A stretch of DNA of 7,179 nt from Solimonas sp966252075 (GCA_966252075.1 CBINNP010000189.1:1-7179); one strand, 5' to 3'; counted from the stretch's first letter, positions 1 through 5,773 are shown. Notes: generated by a model not told the origin, from the letters alone. A program made the numbers and translations.

Positions 1-402
1 CTTCTTGATCTTGCCCTGGAAGATATCGGCCAGGGTCTTGCCGTCCAGGACCAGCTGGCCGGGCTGGATGCCCTTGACGCGGACCACCGGCACCACGCCG
101 CCCATCACCATCGGGAACTGGATCAGCCCGCTTTTCTCGAGATCTGCCGGCTTCAGCGGCTTGTCGGTTGCCCCGAAGGTGACCGTCTTGGCCTGGATCT
201 GCTTGATGCCGCCACCGGAGCCGATCGACTGGTAGTTGAGGCCGATATTGGTTTGCTTCTTGTACGCGTCCGCCCACTTGGCATAGATCGGATACGGGAA
301 GGTAGCACCGGCGCCGGAGATATCAGCGGCGACCGCCGTGCAGGCGAGCGCGACGCCGGTTGCGGCGAGCGCGACGCGCGTCAGGATCTTGTGAAAGGGC
401 AC
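1..402 (-). CDS. pstS: Phosphate ABC transporter substrate-binding protein PstS, N-terminal part (3' end beyond the window)
   Basis: This is the periplasmic high-affinity phosphate-binding protein of the PstSCAB transporter. I translated the minus strand from a GTG at 402-400 and it stays open for 134 codons to the left edge, so about 60% of a typical PstS of roughly 340 residues is missing. Residues 1-26 form a signal peptide (basic start, Ala/Val-rich core, likely cleavage near VAA|D). The mature start carries the PstS signature: SGAGATFP (29-36), a Y-x-KWAD segment (40-45), SIGSGGGIKQI (59-69) and FGATDKPL (76-83). ATFP, SGGG and the Asp of ATDKPL are phosphate-contacting regions in this family. 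Further on, GGVVPVV and LVLDGKTLADIF also match. The GTG start is supported by GGAGA about six bases upstream; an ATG at 421-419 is in another frame. The gene diverges from phoU, and a Pho-box-like site at 456-473 points towards it. Identification is near certain; only the exact start is inferred. Confidence 0.96.
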   Translation of the reverse strand, partial: MPFHKILTRVALAATGVALACTAVAADISGAGATFPYPIYAKWADAYKKQTNIGLNYQSIGSGGGIKQIQAKTVTFGATDKPLKPADLEKSGLIQFPMVMGGVVPVVRVKGIQPGQLVLDGKTLADIFQGKIKK

Positions 403-440
403 GGCGTGTCTCCGGTGTCATATTCGGGAAAGCGCGGCGA

Positions 441-473
441 GAGTAACGGGCCTGTTTTACAGTTTTGTTGCAG
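441..473 (-). promoter_or_regulatory. Candidate Pho box and promoter for pstS
   Basis: On the minus strand, positions 473 to 456 read CTGCAACAAAACTGTAAA: two 7-base half-sites (CTGCAAC and CTGTAAA) separated by the four bases AAAA. This matches the architecture of the PhoB-binding Pho box (CTGTCAT-like 7-mer, four A/T-rich bases, second 7-mer). Eight to nine bases further towards pstS lies GTTACTC, a weak -10 at about the spacing expected when PhoB replaces the -35 element. The site starts 54 bases from the pstS GTG. The match is seen in the sequence; PhoB control is inferred from the family and the gene. Confidence 0.62.
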
Positions 474-568
474 TCGCCCGACTTCTTGCCAAAAACCAGC
501 GCTGAAGCGGTTCGTCTGGCCGGGCGCCGGGGTTGCGGATGTCGTGCGGGCGCAGCTTTTCCGGCGTG

Positions 569-586
569 TTGTCACATTATCGTCAT
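569..586 (+). promoter_or_regulatory. Candidate second Pho box, oriented towards phoU
   Basis: The plus strand reads TTGTCACATTATCGTCAT: half-sites TTGTCAC and TCGTCAT with the four-base A/T spacer ATTA. Both half-sites keep the GTCA core of the Pho-box consensus, so this is by sequence at least as good a match as the pstS-facing site. The orientation is rightward. However, no convincing -10 lies ten bases downstream (the sequence there is a GC-rich inverted repeat) and phoU starts 170 bases away. It may be an accessory upstream PhoB site rather than a core promoter. PhoB binding is inferred. Confidence 0.5.
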
Positions 587-591
587 CTGCA

Positions 592-608
592 GCCGGCACA
601 GTGCCGGC
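592..608. repeat. Perfect inverted repeat, 7-base arms with 3-base loop
   Basis: GCCGGCA, CAG, TGCCGGC form a perfect GC-rich hairpin or DNA dyad. It begins six bases after the rightward Pho-box-like site and has no T-run on either side, so it does not look like an intrinsic terminator. It could be a protein-binding dyad or chance in GC-rich DNA. Confidence 0.45.
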
Positions 609-625
609 CGTTCCCGGCGCTTGTG

Positions 626-642
626 GTCAGCGGCAGGCTGAC
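626..642. repeat. Perfect inverted repeat, 6-base arms with 5-base loop
   Basis: GTCAGC, GGCAG, GCTGAC form a perfect dyad about 30 bases upstream of the probable phoU promoter. The arms contain the GTCA core also found in Pho half-sites, but the symmetry is inverted rather than direct, so it is not a Pho box. A role as an operator is possible but unsupported beyond the symmetry. Confidence 0.35.
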
Positions 643-670
643 GCGAGGCCGGGCAAGCCGCCGCTGCGCT

Positions 671-698
671 GTGAAAACGGTCCGCGGCTGTCTATAGT
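671..698 (+). promoter_or_regulatory. Candidate sigma70 promoter for phoU
   Basis: A -35-like GTGAAA (671-676, four of six to TTGACA) and a -10 TATAGT (693-698, five of six to TATAAT) are separated by 16 bases. Transcription would begin near 705, leaving a leader of about 50 bases before the phoU ATG. It is the best promoter-like sequence in the intergenic region. If used, phoU would have a constitutive promoter independent of PhoB. Confidence 0.5.
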
Positions 699-755
699 CT
701 GGCGGACACCGGTGCCTGCGAGCACCCTGCCTGTCACCGAACCGCTAAGCATCCA

Positions 756-1478
756 ATGCCATCCATGGACAAGCCGACCTTCCGTCAACACATCTCGAGC
801 CAGTTCAATGCCGAGCTTGAGGACGTGCGGCAGCGCGTAATGGCCATGGGCGGCCTGGTCGAACAGCAGATCATCGAGGCGACGCAGGCGCTGGTCACGC
901 TCGACGCCGAGCTGGCCGAGCAGGTCAACCTCAATGATTACAAGGTCAACCAGCTGGAAGTATCGATCGACGAGGAATGCTCGCGCATCCTCGCGCGGCG
1001 CCAGCCGACCGCCAGCGACCTGCGTCTGGTCTATGCCGTGATCAAGACCATCACCGATCTGGAGCGGATCGGCGACGAGTCGACCAAGATCGCGCGGATG
1101 GCCAAGGACCTGGCCTCGCAGGAGCGCATCCACGAGCACATGCGCGAAATCCAGCACCTGTCCCGGCAGGCCTCGCAAATGGTGCGGCAGGCGCTCGACG
1201 CTTTCGCCCGTGTCGATGCCGAGGCGGCGCTCGACGTGGCCCGCCAGGACCGCGAGGTCGATCGCGAATACGAGGCCCTGTTGCGTCAGTGCATCACCTT
1301 CATGATGGAAGATCCGCGCACCATCGGCCGGGTGATGGACATCATCTGGTGCGCGCGCGCGCTGGAGCGCATCGGCGACCACGCCAAGAACATTTCCGAG
1401 TACGTGATCTATCTGGTCAAGGGCAAGGACGTGCGGCACTTGTCGATCGAATCGATCGAGAAAGAAATCAAGGGCTGA
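756..1478 (+). CDS. phoU: Phosphate signalling regulator PhoU
   Basis: PhoU is a cytoplasmic, mostly helical protein that represses the Pho regulon when phosphate is plentiful by linking the Pst transporter to the PhoR sensor kinase. The 240-residue product is the normal family length and has the expected two homologous three-helix-bundle repeats. Each repeat carries the metal-cluster motif ERIGD (residues 103-107 and 204-208). The start of the protein (HISSQFNAELEDVR, then MAMGGLVEQQ) and DEECSRILARRQPTASDLRL (72-91) are PhoU hallmarks. The start is uncertain: ATG 756 gives MPSMDK..., and ATG 765 gives MDK..., which aligns better with E. coli and Pseudomonas PhoU; neither has a clear Shine-Dalgarno. 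It is divergent from pstS rather than following pstB, as it does in the E. coli operon. The stop lies 38 bases before the next ATG, so cotranscription with the DUF2057 gene is plausible. Confidence 0.96.
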   Translation: MPSMDKPTFRQHISSQFNAELEDVRQRVMAMGGLVEQQIIEATQALVTLDAELAEQVNLNDYKVNQLEVSIDEECSRILARRQPTASDLRLVYAVIKTITDLERIGDESTKIARMAKDLASQERIHEHMREIQHLSRQASQMVRQALDAFARVDAEAALDVARQDREVDREYEALLRQCITFMMEDPRTIGRVMDIIWCARALERIGDHAKNISEYVIYLVKGKDVRHLSIESIEKEIKG

Positions 1479-1516
1479 GAACACCGGTGTGGGTCACGGC
1501 GCCTCGCAGTCCGTCG

Positions 1517-2194
1517 ATGGCACCGCGGCGTGGCTGGCTGCTGGCGCTGCTGTTGCCCTGTGCCGCCGCTTGTACCTCGGCGCCGCTGCAGCTCTATGAA
1601 GGACCGGCTCGCGACGCCGCCATGCTGGCTGTCGTGACGATGCCGGAGCAGCTGGAATTGCTGCGACTCAATGGTGCCGAGGTACCAGCCTCCAGGGGGC
1701 TGTGGCAGCACGGCGAGCAGCGACTGCAGCTGCTGCCCGGTCATTACGAACTGCTGGTGTTCTACCGCGAGTTCTGGGATGTCGGCAGCCAGGAGCAGGT
1801 ATTGCGCTCCGATCCGGCGCGCTTCGTCATCGACGCCGCAGCAGGCGGCCGCTATCGCATCGACTACGCACGGCCGCGCAATGTCCGTGAGGCTGAGCGG
1901 TTGCAGGCCGACTTCCACGGTTGGGTCGACGATGCTCAGGGCCGCCGTCAGGCCTCGACCCCGAGCGATCTGGTATTCCGCCGTGACTGGACGGCGGCGC
2001 TCGGCGGTGGCGGGCAGCTGCTTGCAAGATCGCCGCAGGCCGCTTCGGTTCCTGCAGCGATCCCGGCAGGAGCGGCCAGTGCAATGACTGCGGCGCCCGC
2101 GTCGACGTTGACCGACATGCAGGACTGGTGGAAGCGGGCCAGCACGCAGCAGCGCAGTGCTTTCCTGCAGTGGCTCGCCACGCAAACCCCATAA
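1517..2194 (+). CDS. DUF2057 (YccT-like) family predicted lipoprotein
   Basis: The 225-residue product resembles the DUF2057 family, whose E. coli member YccT (CsgI) is reported to inhibit curli assembly; most members are uncharacterised. Residues 1-18 form a signal peptide with a hydrophobic LLALLLPCAAA core, followed by Cys19 in an imperfect lipobox (AAAC, no Leu at -3), so a lipoprotein is likely but not certain. Residues 36-157 hold the family pattern: a LAVVTMPEQLELLRLNG strand, a LLPGHYELLVFY segment (72-83), an FWDVGSQEQVLRSDPARF stretch (86-103) and an RYRIDYARP strand (112-120). A low-complexity Ala-rich linker (171-198) leads to a C-terminal amphipathic segment, MQDWWKRASTQQRSAFLQWL (201-220). 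I chose ATG 1517 because it places the signal peptide at the N-terminus. GTG 1487, with a weak GAG upstream, would add ten residues. No Shine-Dalgarno precedes 1517. It lies between phoU and the porin, probably in one transcript. Its function here is unknown. Confidence 0.78.
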   Translation: MAPRRGWLLALLLPCAAACTSAPLQLYEGPARDAAMLAVVTMPEQLELLRLNGAEVPASRGLWQHGEQRLQLLPGHYELLVFYREFWDVGSQEQVLRSDPARFVIDAAAGGRYRIDYARPRNVREAERLQADFHGWVDDAQGRRQASTPSDLVFRRDWTAALGGGGQLLARSPQAASVPAAIPAGAASAMTAAPASTLTDMQDWWKRASTQQRSAFLQWLATQTP

Positions 2195-2251
2195 CCCCGG
2201 CCTTTCTCGTCCCTTTCACCCCCCGAGTCCTGAGCGCAGACTGCCTCGCCT

Positions 2252-2256
2252 GGAGA
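2252..2256 (+). promoter_or_regulatory. Ribosome binding site fixing the porin start
   Basis: GGAGA lies five bases before ATG 2262. It decides this start over in-frame upstream codons, which would place a non-hydrophobic Pro/Arg-rich stretch in front of the signal peptide. Confidence 0.75.
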
Positions 2257-2261
2257 ATCCG

Positions 2262-3356
2262 ATGCGCAAAACGATGCTGCCTATCGCCATCACCGCCATC
2301 TTGTTGACTCCGCTGGCCGCTGCGGCCGCCGACGTCAAGGTCTACGGGAAATTCAACATCGCCTTGGAGGCAGAGAAGGATCAGATCGGTCTCGACAAGA
2401 AGACGCTGGAGCGCAGCTGGTTCTTCAAGGACCAGAACAACTCGTCGCGGATCGGCGTCAAGGGTAGCGAAGACCTGGGCCTTGGCGATCTCAAGGCGTT
2501 GTTCCAGCTCGAATGGGGTATCGATACCGACGGCTCAGAGGCCGAGGTGCTGACACGCCGCAATCTGTTCTTCGGCCTGCAAGGCGGGTTCGGGACCGCC
2601 AAGTTCGGTATTTTCGATACGCCGCTGAAGGCGGCGGGGGAGCGCATCGATCTGTTCAACGACGAATCGATCGAGGACGACGCCAGCCTGTTGGTCGGCG
2701 AGACACGGCAGAAAAACATGCTGCAGTACGCGACGCCCCCGTTGCTCGATGTCTTGAGCTTCACCGTCGCGGTGACCCCGGGCGAGGATCGTGTCGCTGT
2801 CGACGACATCGAGAACACCGAGCACGGCGTCGCCGACACCGTCTATGCCTCGCTGGTCTACGAGCAGGGGTCGGCCTACGCTTCGGCCTCGTATGCCTGG
2901 CATGAAGTCGGCAGCCTCAAATTCGACGGCCCAACTGCGGCGATCGACATCGTCCGCGGCGCCGTCGACATCAAGCCCATCGCCGCGCTGGAACTGGGGG
3001 CGCTGATCCAGCAGGCGCGCGGCGTCGATCAGGACGGCCAGCTTGCCTCGGGCACGCCGCCCGTGCTGGCGCCGTCGCCGAACGCGCATGGGCACGACGC
3101 CAAAGAAACCAGCTATCTGGCTTCGGTCGGCTACACGATTGACACGCTGCGTATCAAGGGCCAGCTCGGTGAGACCAGGGGCGAGCTGACCCATATCCGC
3201 CGCGATGCCGCAGCCGTTGGCTTCGACTACAAGCTGAGCAAGACTCTGATCACGCAGGTCTACTACATTCGCTATGTCGATCATCATCGTGTCGTCAATG
3301 GCATCGGCAACCCGGAGACGTCGGACTTCGGCGTCGGCATGAGCTATTCGTTCTGA
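2262..3356 (+). CDS. Outer-membrane porin, general Gram-negative porin family
   Basis: This is a predicted trimeric beta-barrel that lets small hydrophilic solutes cross the outer membrane. The 364-residue precursor is a usual length. Residues 1-23 are a signal peptide (MRKTM, hydrophobic core, Ala run) with cleavage before DVKVYGKFN, the typical first barrel strand. Residues about 57-80 (NNSSRIGVKGSEDLGLGDLK, then ALFQLE) match the SRxGxKGSEDLGxGLKAxFQLE signature of proteobacterial porins. RRNLFFGLQGGFGTAKFG follows, and the chain ends in VGMSYSF, with the terminal Phe recognised by the BAM complex. Alternating hydrophobic residues in YTIDTLRIKG and TQVYYIRYV fit barrel strands. A His/Pro-containing segment near residues 267-283 is probably a surface loop. 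It is not obviously of the OprP/OprO phosphate-porin family, so selectivity is unknown. It lies 67 bases after the DUF2057 gene with no terminator or strong promoter visible between them. Confidence 0.88.
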   Translation: MRKTMLPIAITAILLTPLAAAAADVKVYGKFNIALEAEKDQIGLDKKTLERSWFFKDQNNSSRIGVKGSEDLGLGDLKALFQLEWGIDTDGSEAEVLTRRNLFFGLQGGFGTAKFGIFDTPLKAAGERIDLFNDESIEDDASLLVGETRQKNMLQYATPPLLDVLSFTVAVTPGEDRVAVDDIENTEHGVADTVYASLVYEQGSAYASASYAWHEVGSLKFDGPTAAIDIVRGAVDIKPIAALELGALIQQARGVDQDGQLASGTPPVLAPSPNAHGHDAKETSYLASVGYTIDTLRIKGQLGETRGELTHIRRDAAAVGFDYKLSKTLITQVYYIRYVDHHRVVNGIGNPETSDFGVGMSYSF

Positions 3357-3371
3357 GCGGGCGGTTACGCG

Positions 3372-3393
3372 CGCGGCTGGTGCGGCAGCCGCG
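3372..3393 (+). terminator. GC-rich hairpin after the porin gene, possible terminator
   Basis: CGCGGCTG, GTGCGG, CAGCCGCG form a perfect 8-base stem with a 6-base loop, starting 15 bases after the porin stop codon. Only two T residues follow, so it is not a canonical intrinsic terminator. It may act weakly as one, or protect the 3' end of the transcript. The position between the porin and the next promoter candidate supports an end-of-transcript role. Confidence 0.45.
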
Positions 3394-3409
3394 TTCAGCC
3401 TCGCAGCCA

Positions 3410-3432
3410 GGCGGATTCCTTTAAACTCCGCC
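3410..3432 (+). promoter_or_regulatory. Candidate mrcB promoter: -10 element inside a perfect dyad
   Basis: GGCGGA (3410-3415) and TCCGCC (3427-3432) are perfect inverted arms around an 11-base A/T-rich centre that contains TTTAAACT. Within it, TAAACT (3422-3427) is a four-of-six match to the -10 consensus. No good -35 is visible 16-18 bases upstream. If this -10 is used, transcription starts around 3433-3435, only a few bases before the mrcB ATG at 3438. Confidence 0.42.
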
Positions 3433-3437
3433 GCCAC

Positions 3438-5741
3438 ATGCCTGCCATCCCGCGTTCCGCCAAAATTTTTCTCGTTTCGGCGCTGCTGCTGCTGCTCAGC
3501 GTCGGCGGCCTGCTGTTCGCCGGCTATCTGCTCAAGCTCGATGAACAGATCCGCGGACGCTTTGCCGGTGCGCGCTGGGCTTTGCCGGCGCAGGTCTATG
3601 CGGCGCCGCAGGAGCTGTATGCGGGCCTGGGCCTGAGCGCCAAGGAGCTGGTACACGAACTGCAGCGGCTCGGCTATCGCGAGGATTCGCGACTCGGCGC
3701 CACCGGCACCTACACGGCGAGCGCGCAGCGCGTCGATCTGCAGGCGCGCGGTTTCACCTTCTGGGATGGGCCGCAGGCGCCGCAGCGGCTGGCGGTGAGC
3801 TTCAGCGGCGATCTGATCACCGCGGTCGCCGACGCCGACAGCGGCGAGCCGCGCGACATCGTCCGGCTTGATCCGATGCTGATCGGCAGCATCTATCCCA
3901 AACAGGGTGAGGATCGCGTGCTGGTCAAGCTCAGCGATCTGCCGCCGCTGCTGCCCAAGGGGCTGGTCGCGGTCGAGGACCATTCGTTCTATTCGCACTC
4001 CGGTGTGAGCCTGACGGCAATCCTGCGCGCCGGCATCGCCAACATGCGCGCCGGTCACGTCGTGCAGGGCGGCAGTACGATCACCCAGCAGCTGGTGAAG
4101 AACTTCTTCCTGACCAGCCGGCAGACCTGGAACCGCAAGGTCAACGAGGCCTTCATGGCCCTGCTGCTGGAAAGCCACTACAGCAAGGATGAGGTGCTGG
4201 AGGCCTACCTCAACGAGGTGCACGTCGGCCAGGACGGCAATCGCGCCGTGCACGGCTTCGGCCTGGGCGCGCAGTTCTATTTCAACAAGCCGCTGGGCGA
4301 GCTGCGTGCGCACGAGATCGCATTGCTGGTCGGCATCGTCAAGGGGCCGTCGTTCTACAACCCGCGGCGCAACCCCAAGCGGGCGCTGGAGCGCCGCAAC
4401 CTCGTGCTTGGCGTGTTTCGCGACGAGGGCCTGATCGACGAGAACGAATACCAGCGCAGCGTTGACCTGCCGCTCGGCGTGGTTGGCGGGCGCGGTGGCG
4501 GCGTCGAGCGCTATCCGGCCTTCGTCGAGCTGGTCAAGCGCCAGCTGCAGCGCGACTACAAGGACGAGGACCTCACCAACGAAGGTCTGCGCATCTTCAC
4601 CACGCTGGACCCCCGTGCCCAGGAAGCGCTGGAGGCGCGCATCATCGAGGTGCTGCCGCAGCTGGAGAAGGCGCGCAAGATCAAGGCTGGCGTGCTGCAG
4701 TCGGCGGGCGTCATCACCAGCGCCGATCGCGGCGAGGTGCTGGCCCTTGTCGGTGGCCGCGACGTGCGCTTCCCCGGCTTCAACCGCGCGCTGGATTCTC
4801 GGCGCTCGATCGGCTCGCTGGCCAAGCCCTTCGTCTATCTGACGGCCCTGCAGCAGCCCGATCGTTACAACCTGATGAGCCTGATCGAAGACGAACCGGT
4901 GTCGGTCAAGCTGCCCGGCGCTGCGCTGTGGGCGCCGAAAAACTATGACCGCCAGCTGCACGGCCCGCAGCGGCTGTACATGGCGCTGGCGCAGTCCTAC
5001 AACCTGCCGACGGTGCGGATCGGCCTCAGTGTCGGCGCCGACGCCGTGCTGCGCACCATGCGCGCGGCGGGCTACGACGGCGAGGCCAAGGCGCTGCCGT
5101 CGATCTTCCTGGGCGCGCTGGACGCTTCGCCGCTGCAGGTGGCCACCATGTACGGCACGCTTGCCGCCGGCGGCTTCCAGGCGCCGCCGATGGCGATCCG
5201 CGAAGTCCAGACCAAGGACGGGCAGCCGCTGCAGCGCTTTCCGCTCGATGTGCGGCAGACGCTGGGCGAAGGACCGGTCTACCTGCTGAACTGGGCGCTG
5301 CAGAAGGTGATGACGCTGGGCACCGGCCGCGCCGCCTACGCGATGCTGCCGCCGAGCACCGTCGTCGCCGGCAAGAGCGGCACCACCGACGATTACCGCG
5401 ACAGCTGGTTCGCCGGCTTCGGCGCCGAGCGTGTCACCGTGGTCTGGGTCGGCCGCGACGACAATCAGCCGACCGGACTGTCCGGCTCGGCCGGCGCGCT
5501 GCCGATCTGGTCGCGCGTGATGCGCGATCTGCACGTGCGCGGCATCGATCCGCTGCCGCCGGCCACCGTCGACGAGATCCTGATCGAGCCCGGCAGCGGC
5601 CTGCACGCCGACGAGCACTGCTACAACGCCGTCAGCGTTCCTTTCCTGCGCAACTCCGGTCCGCAGGACTGGGCGCCGTGTGCCCAGAGCGGCCCCGAAC
5701 GGGGCCCCGTGGAGTGGCTGAAGAGCATCTTCGGACGCTGA
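3438..5741 (+). CDS. mrcB: Bifunctional penicillin-binding protein 1B (class A PBP)
   Basis: PBP1B is an inner-membrane enzyme that polymerises lipid II into glycan strands and cross-links their peptides. The 767-residue product follows E. coli PBP1B throughout. It has a very short cytoplasmic N-terminus (about 9 residues, against some 60 in E. coli), a membrane helix at about 10-32 and a UB2H domain at about 48-165. The GT51 glycosyltransferase follows, with the catalytic Glu of VEDHSFY (E180), GGSTITQQLVKN (211-222), RKVNEAFMALLLE and the second Glu of YLNEVHVGQ (E260). The transpeptidase has SLAK (460-463, nucleophile Ser460), SYN (520-522) and KSGTT (646-650; the usual triad is KTG). Two Cys in the tail (728, 748) parallel the E. 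coli PBP1B disulfide, and the C-terminus WLKSIFG resembles WIKDMFG. ATG 3438 is the only start that preserves the membrane helix; no Shine-Dalgarno precedes it. The probable activator gene follows after 43 bases. Confidence 0.97.
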   Translation: MPAIPRSAKIFLVSALLLLLSVGGLLFAGYLLKLDEQIRGRFAGARWALPAQVYAAPQELYAGLGLSAKELVHELQRLGYREDSRLGATGTYTASAQRVDLQARGFTFWDGPQAPQRLAVSFSGDLITAVADADSGEPRDIVRLDPMLIGSIYPKQGEDRVLVKLSDLPPLLPKGLVAVEDHSFYSHSGVSLTAILRAGIANMRAGHVVQGGSTITQQLVKNFFLTSRQTWNRKVNEAFMALLLESHYSKDEVLEAYLNEVHVGQDGNRAVHGFGLGAQFYFNKPLGELRAHEIALLVGIVKGPSFYNPRRNPKRALERRNLVLGVFRDEGLIDENEYQRSVDLPLGVVGGRGGGVERYPAFVELVKRQLQRDYKDEDLTNEGLRIFTTLDPRAQEALEARIIEVLPQLEKARKIKAGVLQSAGVITSADRGEVLALVGGRDVRFPGFNRALDSRRSIGSLAKPFVYLTALQQPDRYNLMSLIEDEPVSVKLPGAALWAPKNYDRQLHGPQRLYMALAQSYNLPTVRIGLSVGADAVLRTMRAAGYDGEAKALPSIFLGALDASPLQVATMYGTLAAGGFQAPPMAIREVQTKDGQPLQRFPLDVRQTLGEGPVYLLNWALQKVMTLGTGRAAYAMLPPSTVVAGKSGTTDDYRDSWFAGFGAERVTVVWVGRDDNQPTGLSGSAGALPIWSRVMRDLHVRGIDPLPPATVDEILIEPGSGLHADEHCYNAVSVPFLRNSGPQDWAPCAQSGPERGPVEWLKSIFGR
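5691..5706 (+). repeat. Perfect GC inverted repeat in the last codons of mrcB
   Basis: GGCCCCG, AA, CGGGGCC form a perfect 7-base stem (tight loop, or six pairs with a GAAC loop). It lies inside the mrcB coding sequence, encoding GPERG, about 35 bases before the stop codon. No T-run follows, so I do not call it a terminator. Confidence 0.4.
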
Positions 5742-5745
5742 CCGG

Positions 5746-5764
5746 CGCCGCTACAATAGCGGCG
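5746..5764 (+). promoter_or_regulatory. Candidate lpoP promoter: TACAAT within a perfect dyad
   Basis: CGCCGCT, ACAAT, AGCGGCG form a perfect 7-base dyad. The -10-like TACAAT (5752-5757, five of six to TATAAT) spans its centre. The upstream -35 is poor (TTCGGA at 5730-5735, spacing 16). Transcription would begin near 5764, giving a 20-base leader that includes the GGAAGG ribosome binding site. The promoter begins immediately after the mrcB stop codon and would let lpoP, and perhaps yoaA, be expressed separately from mrcB. Confidence 0.55.
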
Positions 5765-5773
5765 AATTCCACC

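Larger units (their letters stand above)
403..755. other. Divergent pstS/phoU intergenic region
   Basis: This 353-base region separates the divergent pstS and phoU starts. No reading frame in it looks like a gene: frames that are open across it continue into the antisense strand of pstS or phoU and have no recognisable protein features. It holds a Pho-box-like site facing pstS (456-473), another facing phoU (569-586), a perfect 7-base inverted repeat (592-608), a perfect 6-base inverted repeat (626-642) and a sigma70-like promoter (671-698). A/T-rich patches occur only at the Pho-box-like sites. I see nothing notable between about 485 and 555. Confidence 0.75.

Noticed and set aside
343..376. 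A 13-base direct repeat (GGCGAGCGCGACG) with 21-base spacing at the pstS start
   Set aside because: It is a seven-codon repeat inside the Ala/Val-rich signal peptide (VALA twice), a usual result of such composition.
253..840. A plus-strand frame crossing pstS, the intergenic region and the phoU start
   Set aside because: It runs antisense to the pstS signal peptide and out of frame into phoU. The product is Arg/Gly/Pro-rich with no domain and no ribosome binding site.
1443..1459. Tandem TCGATCGA palindromes near the end of phoU
   Set aside because: They encode the repeated SIESIE residues of PhoU in frame, so codon repetition explains them.
627..1484. A 285-codon minus-strand frame opposite phoU
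   Set aside because: phoU is unambiguous on the plus strand; the antisense product has no recognisable features and is a composition effect.
977..1516. An in-frame upstream extension of the DUF2057 gene overlapping most of phoU
   Set aside because: The extension is Arg/Ala-rich shadow sequence of phoU and would bury the signal peptide and lipobox inside the protein. The start at 1517 is far more plausible.
2230..2247. Possible Pho box before the porin (two CTG triplets 11 bases apart)
   Set aside because: The half-sites lack the TGTCA or TGTAA core and the spacer is not A/T-rich. Only the CTG spacing matches.
2535..5618. A very long open frame on the minus strand (over 1,000 codons) opposite the porin and mrcB genes
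   Set aside because: It lies exactly antisense to two well-supported genes, has a low-complexity Arg/Ala/Gln/His/Asp-rich composition and no recognisable domain. Long antisense frames are expected in GC-rich DNA with strong third-position bias.
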